This document shows positions 13,792 through 17,456 of a DNA stretch of 17,456 nt, piece by piece. Position numbers and translations under genes: made by a program. Origin of the DNA: JBFMAI01 sp964462635 (GTDB lineage: Bacteria > Planctomycetota > Phycisphaerae > UBA1845 > Fen-1342); assembly GCA_964462635.1 (NCBI GenBank), contig CAYWYJ010000085.1, positions 1-17,456 of the forward strand, written 5' to 3'. The stretch's first letter is position 1; each line of letters starts with the position of its first letter. Below the pieces are notes generated by a model. That model made no database searches and had not been told where the DNA came from. It saw nothing but the letters and a program-made list of their open reading frames with translations.

Positions 13792-13863
13792 TTCCTTCAC
13801 ACTGGGCAAAGCCGGGGTCGCCCAGGAGCCGGAAGGTGGGCAGTCACCGCATCGACGAACGAG

Positions 13864-15501
13864 TTAAGACGACGAGGATCCCGCCGATTCCGCGCGCGCA
13901 TCCGATAATGCCGCCCACATCGCGTCACGCGGCGCTGCGACCCGCTGCCACTGCTCGTACTGCGCGGCGGCCTGCCCGATAAACATCTCGTCACCGTAAA
14001 CTACCCGACACCCCCGCTTCTCCGCCGCCGTCAGCAGCCTGGTCGCGCGCGGCTGGTAAACTGCATCGAAGACCACCATCCCTGGTTTGAGAACGCGCTC
14101 CGGCACGGACGTGGCGTCGACGTCGGGCCACTGCCCGATCGGCGTGGCATTTATCAGCACGTCCGCAACTAGCCATTCGCGGTCTCCCCACGCCTCAACG
14201 CGGCACGCGAACTCACGAGTCAGACGGCGGGCCCGGTGCGGTGATCGGGCGTAGACCGTTATGAGACGCGCGTGATGCCGCACCGCCACGATTGCGGCGC
14301 GGGCGGCACCGCCCGCGCCAAGCACCGCTACGCGCCGGCCGTCCAGAAGGCCGGACCCGGTTCGATCGAAGGCTTCGCGGACACCTTGCACGTCGGTGTT
14401 GTCCCCCTCCCAGCCGCACGTGGAGCGACGTACGAGGGTGTTGACCGCGCGGCAGGCGGCGGCGGCACTGTGCACCTTGTGCCCGCGCTGACGTAGCCAC
14501 CGGTATGCATTTTCCTTGTGCGGCGATGTGACACTGAGTCCCATAACCCCCAGTTCCGGGTGCGCCGTCACCGTATCGAGAAACCGCGCCAGCGCCCGAT
14601 AGCCGGGCCGCACCGGCCAGGGAACGTAGACGCCGTCCACGCCAGTTGCGGCCATCGCGGCGTTGTGAACGCGCGGGCCCAGCGAATGCGCCAGCGGCCA
14701 CCCCACCACTCCATAGACGCGTGTACGCGCACTGATGCTCTCCCAGCGGTACGTCTCGCGCAGCTCGCGTGCCGTCGGTTGACCCGGGGCGGAGGCGTGG
14801 CGCGGATCGAGGCACGCAAACGTCAGCGCGCCGCCGAACTTCGCCGCCAGAACGCGCGTCGCCAAACCGGCGTCGCCCAGCGACAGGGCGACTACGTCGC
14901 GCCGCCCGCGCCAGCGTTCCAGCTCCGCCAGCATCCGACACGCATCCGTCGCGTCGCGGGCCGCCGCCACGATCTTCACCACGTCCGCCGGCGTCGCGGT
15001 CAGGCGATCGCAAACGGCGGGCAGATTTCGCGGCGGCCGGCGCAGGTCGTGACGCGAGAGAACCAGCCCGCACCTCGCCCCCGCCCCCCGCTCTGCGCGC
15101 GAACGACGCGCGTCGGACCTGACGTGCAGGTCGCACACCTCGCCGAGTTTGCTTCGCACGGCCGCCGAGCGGCGCCAAGCGGAATACTCCACGTCCACGT
15201 AGGCGGGGCCCCGGCGTGCCAGGCGCGTGAGGGCGCCGAGACGCTCGGCTTCCGTGCCGGTCCAGTGGCCCCCTTCGTCCGCGGAGCGCAGCGTCAGGAT
15301 CACCGGCAACGGCGACCCTGCCGCGATAAGCTGCTCCACGACCGCCCAATCCCGCAGGCAGTCGAGACGCAGCTCGACCAGGTCGGCGCCCGCCGCGCGA
15401 GCGGCAGCCGCCTGCTGAGCCAACGGCGGCTCGTCGCTGGTGATGGGGACGACCAGGCGGGTGCGGGCAGGCACGCAGTGCTCCGGACCGGGACCGCTCA
15501 C
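13864..15501 (-). CDS. aroDE: Bifunctional 3-dehydroquinate dehydratase (type I) / shikimate dehydrogenase
   Basis: 545 aa, a fusion catalysing steps 3 and 4 of the shikimate pathway in the cytoplasm. Residues about 15-225 are a type I dehydratase: VELRLDCLRD, His151 in LSRHDL and Lys176 in DVVKIVAAA, the general-acid/base and Schiff-base residues. Residues about 255-520 are AroE: VVGWPLAHSLGPRVHNAAM, Lys329 in SVTSPHKENA and Asp370 in GDNTDVQGV as the catalytic pair. GAGGAARAA (NADP loop), INATPIGQWPD and GDEMFIGQAAAQYEQW are also present. The fusion is known in plants, chlamydiae and planctomycetes. GTG at 15501 is chosen because it overlaps the stop of the regulator gene (GTGA). All key residues are present. 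Confidence 0.93.
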   Translation of the reverse strand: MSGPGPEHCVPARTRLVVPITSDEPPLAQQAAAARAAGADLVELRLDCLRDWAVVEQLIAAGSPLPVILTLRSADEGGHWTGTEAERLGALTRLARRGPAYVDVEYSAWRRSAAVRSKLGEVCDLHVRSDARRSRAERGAGARCGLVLSRHDLRRPPRNLPAVCDRLTATPADVVKIVAAARDATDACRMLAELERWRGRRDVVALSLGDAGLATRVLAAKFGGALTFACLDPRHASAPGQPTARELRETYRWESISARTRVYGVVGWPLAHSLGPRVHNAAMAATGVDGVYVPWPVRPGYRALARFLDTVTAHPELGVMGLSVTSPHKENAYRWLRQRGHKVHSAAAACRAVNTLVRRSTCGWEGDNTDVQGVREAFDRTGSGLLDGRRVAVLGAGGAARAAIVAVRHHARLITVYARSPHRARRLTREFACRVEAWGDREWLVADVLINATPIGQWPDVDATSVPERVLKPGMVVFDAVYQPRATRLLTAAEKRGCRVVYGDEMFIGQAAAQYEQWQRVAAPRDAMWAALSDARAESAGSSSS

Positions 15502-16103
15502 AACGAGGCCAGTAGCCTGTCCAGCGGAGTTTCCAGCGCCGCCGCGATGCGCGCCAGACTCCACGTCGAGGTGGCGCTCTTGCCGAGCTCGATCTGCGAA
15601 AGCTGCGCGGCGGTGAGTCCGCAGCGCTCAGCGACATCGCCGAGGGTCAGCTCCCGCTCCGTGCGCACGGTGCGCAGGCGCGCCCCCAGGCGACGGTTGA
15701 AGTCTTCCTCGTCGCGGATGTGCAGGCCGGTCTCGGCGAGCTGGCGGTCGAGGGCGGCGAGCAACGACTCCCGCTGTATGGGCTTTTCCAGCAAGTCCCG
15801 CGCTCCGGCGCGCACCGCGGCCACGACCTGCGGCACGTCCGGGAACGCGCTCAACGCGATCACCCGGGTCTGCGGCGCCACAACGCGCAGCGACGCGATG
15901 GTCTCCAGCCCGTCCGCCCCCGCAAGGTGCAGGTCCACGAGCGCGACCGGGCCGGGGGCGCGGGCGGCGTGAACCAGGCCCTCGTCGGGACGGGTAAACG
16001 TCGTAACGTCAAACCCGGCCTCGCGCAACCACCCCCCCAGGCGACGGCCGACCGCCTCATCATCGTCAATCACGAGCACGCGGACAGGGATCGTACGCAT
16101 CAT
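15498..16103 (-). CDS. Orphan response regulator: receiver domain plus XRE-type HTH
   Basis: 201 aa from ATG at 16103 (next codon is also ATG; an ATG at 16124 is an alternative; no clear ribosome site). Residues 7-120 are a complete receiver: acidic Asp13-15, phospho-acceptor Asp57 in ALVDLHLAG, Ser85 in ALSAF and Lys107 in LLEKPI. A linker leads to a Cro/CI (XRE, HTH_3) domain at about 139-195: RLRTVRTERELTLGDVAERCGL, AQLSQIELGKSATSTWSLARIA. Most regulators carry OmpR, NarL or Fis-type output domains, so XRE output is uncommon. No histidine kinase is in the window. It overlaps aroDE by 4 nt and is presumably co-transcribed with it. It may bind the palindrome upstream. Confidence 0.88.
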   Translation of the reverse strand: MMRTIPVRVLVIDDDEAVGRRLGGWLREAGFDVTTFTRPDEGLVHAARAPGPVALVDLHLAGADGLETIASLRVVAPQTRVIALSAFPDVPQVVAAVRAGARDLLEKPIQRESLLAALDRQLAETGLHIRDEEDFNRRLGARLRTVRTERELTLGDVAERCGLTAAQLSQIELGKSATSTWSLARIAAALETPLDRLLASL

Positions 16104-16229
16104 GGCCGCGGCATTGTCCCGCATCCGCCGGCGGTTTTCCAACCCGGCAACCGGCCGTCGGCTTTCGTGTAAAACTGTACCAAGCGACCGAAACGTCCGC
16201 GGGGTACTGGACAACGCCCCCCCGTACGT

Positions 16230-16243
16230 ACAATCTGGATTGT
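16230..16243. promoter_or_regulatory. Candidate operator palindrome between divergent genes
   Basis: ACAATC-TG-GATTGT is a perfect 6-bp inverted repeat with a 2-nt spacer, overlapping the palindrome GTACGTAC (16224-16231). It lies 127 nt upstream of the regulator start and 89 nt upstream of the start at 16332. A site of this size suits an XRE dimer and would allow autoregulation, but no consensus is known to me. Confidence 0.35.
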
Positions 16244-16331
16244 GGACGGCGGAGGCGGCGGTGTCGGAAGGGGGCGGAACCGGCCGCTGCGTAGTCCCGA
16301 TGGCGCCCGGCCGGCCGGGCGGAGGCTGAAC

Positions 16332-17456
16332 ATGACACGCACTCGGACACTGCTGCGAATCGTGCCGTGGGCCGCGCTGGCCGCGACGGCCGTCGGCCAG
16401 AACTTCGGCGGTCCCCCCCCGGGGTCACCGCCCGGTGGAGAGTATCCGCCGGCGGGCTTCTGGCCCACCGAGAGGATGATGGGTTTGTTCATCGATCGGA
16501 TCACGGAGGAGATGGCCAAGGAGTACGGCTTCGACGACGCGCAGTTGGAGAACACCCGCGAGCTGTTGCGCGACCGATTTCCGCGCTGGTTGCAGGACAA
16601 CCGCGCCGAACTGCAAACCCTGACCAATCAGTGGATCGAAGCGATCATGGGCAACGACCCGCCGGCGCCGCAGGAGGTGGCCGACTGGGCGCGCCGGGCC
16701 AAGCCGCTGTTCGGCGAGTTCACCACGATGGTGGAAGACACCGTCGAGGACATGGGGACGTATCTGACGGACGAGCAGCGCATCCTCGTGGATGGGCAGA
16801 TGGCCGCGTTCCGGGTCGGCACCAATTACATGAACCAGCGGCTCGAGACGTGGAGCCGTGGCGGATACGACTGGCGCTCGGAGTGGCCGCGGAGCGAGCA
16901 GTTCAAGAACAAGGAGAGGGAGCGGCGGGAACGGCTGGAACGCGAGGCGCAAGTGGCGAAGAACACGGCCATGGGGCTGCCGTCGGAGACGGGCGAAGTG
17001 CCGGCCGTGAGCGACGTCACGGGCGACGGGGTGGCCAGTCCAACCGTGGTTGCCAATCCGGATCAGAAGACCAAGTCGGCCGAGAAGCCGGCGGCGAAGG
17101 ACGCCTGGGCGCAGTACGTGGAGGACTTCATTCGTCGTTACCAGCTTGACGAAGGGCAGCGGAACCTTGCTCATCGCTACCTGCGCGATCAGACGACGTT
17201 GCGCGACCGGTACTTGAAGGGCAAAATCTCCCGCATCAACGCGGTGGAGACCAAGCTGAAGGCCGCCAAGGACGACGAGGAGAAGAAGAAGGTCGCGGCC
17301 GAACTCGAGCAGCTTAACGCCCCGATGGAGCGGATGTTCGACATTCTCAAAGACCGCCTCAACCGTCTGCCCACGCGCAAGCAGCGGGCCGCGGCCGAGG
17401 CGACGCCTGCCGCCGCCGGCGAGGGCGGATCGTCCCTGCGCGACCAGATGGAGACC
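16332..17456 (+). CDS. Secreted charged helical protein with internal duplication (3' end beyond window)
   Basis: 375 codons open to the window end. ATG at 16332 has GGAGG 6 nt upstream. A signal peptide (TLLRIVPWAALAATAVG, cleavage near residue 22-23) is followed by a short Pro/Gly stretch containing a C8 tract, then long charged helices. Residues 65-81 (YGFDDAQLENTRELLRD) and 270-286 (YQLDEGQRNLAHRYLRD) line up without gaps, and YLTDEQR at 144-150 resembles the LTxxQ motif of Spy/CpxP proteins. Arg/Glu/Lys-rich segments (about 195-210, 310-330) look coiled-coil. Family not recognised; a periplasmic scaffold or chaperone-like role is a guess. It is divergent from the REC-XRE gene, 228 nt between starts. 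Codon use matches its neighbours. Confidence 0.85.
   Translation, partial: MTRTRTLLRIVPWAALAATAVGQNFGGPPPGSPPGGEYPPAGFWPTERMMGLFIDRITEEMAKEYGFDDAQLENTRELLRDRFPRWLQDNRAELQTLTNQWIEAIMGNDPPAPQEVADWARRAKPLFGEFTTMVEDTVEDMGTYLTDEQRILVDGQMAAFRVGTNYMNQRLETWSRGGYDWRSEWPRSEQFKNKERERRERLEREAQVAKNTAMGLPSETGEVPAVSDVTGDGVASPTVVANPDQKTKSAEKPAAKDAWAQYVEDFIRRYQLDEGQRNLAHRYLRDQTTLRDRYLKGKISRINAVETKLKAAKDDEEKKKVAAELEQLNAPMERMFDILKDRLNRLPTRKQRAAAEATPAAAGEGGSSLRDQMET

Noticed and set aside
13800..13863. Intrinsic terminator for aroDE
   Set aside because: A 6-bp stem (CTGGGC/GCCCAG) is followed by a T-run, but 12 nt separate them, so it does not fit a standard terminator.
13531..13863. Cyclic di-GMP (GEMM) or other riboswitch in the flp leader
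   Set aside because: I looked for known conserved core motifs and found none; only a simple hairpin is visible.
14518..15972. A 484-codon open frame on the plus strand
   Set aside because: It is antisense to aroDE and the response regulator, both of which have full catalytic or functional motifs.
1..17456. tRNA, rRNA or insertion sequences
   Set aside because: No tRNA cloverleaf signature, rRNA segment, transposase or terminal inverted repeats with target duplications were seen.

Overview
The window is high-GC DNA (roughly two thirds G+C) holding an almost complete Tad/Flp type IVc pilus locus on the minus strand. Around it lie a polysaccharide-export lipoprotein gene, a fused shikimate-pathway enzyme, an orphan response regulator and a secreted helical protein. 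The fused AroD-AroE enzyme, the Tad gene repertoire and the many palindromic, purine-rich intergenic repeats suggest a planctomycete (Planctomycetota, perhaps Phycisphaerae-like). This is inference from gene style, not a marker gene. A run of 10 N at 7899-7908 shows that this is a scaffolded draft or metagenome assembly.

Positions 1-2300 (plus strand): the last 24 codons of an unidentified gene, a predicted 63-aa lipoprotein, and a 394-aa Wza-like outer-membrane export lipoprotein with one Poly_export and two SLBB domains. Each of the two complete genes is preceded by a 58-bp two-hairpin element (A) and followed by a G-rich palindromic element (B), so an A-gene-B unit occurs twice in a row. 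A third palindromic element (C) fills the space before the convergent Tad locus.

Positions 2304-13530 (minus strand, transcription right to left): flp pilin, cpaA/tadV prepilin peptidase, tadE, cpaB/rcpC, cpaC/rcpA secretin, a TadG-like von Willebrand protein (split by the N gap), cpaE/tadZ, cpaF/tadA, tadB and tadC. Three junctions overlap or nearly touch (cpaA-tadE and cpaB-cpaC overlap by 4 nt; cpaF-tadB is 4 nt apart), consistent with an operon. Pilin is processed by CpaA, polymerised by the CpaF/TadB/TadC inner-membrane motor, positioned by CpaE and passed through the CpaC/CpaB outer-membrane channel. A strong hairpin just after flp could keep pilin mRNA more abundant than the rest. No TadD-type TPR lipoprotein is seen.

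Positions 13531-13863 are a 333-bp non-coding leader upstream of flp. Positions 13864-16103 hold a response regulator with an unusual receiver plus XRE-type HTH fusion, overlapping by 4 nt a bifunctional 3-dehydroquinate dehydratase/shikimate dehydrogenase. Positions 16332-17456 (plus strand) hold a secreted charged helical protein, open at the window end, with an internal duplication and a C8 tract just after its signal peptide.

I do not see an entirely new system. The most interesting points are the REC-XRE/AroDE pairing, the purine-rich repeat that has invaded the cpaB/cpaC coding junction, the CpaE P-loop lacking both lysines, and the repeated A-gene-B units.
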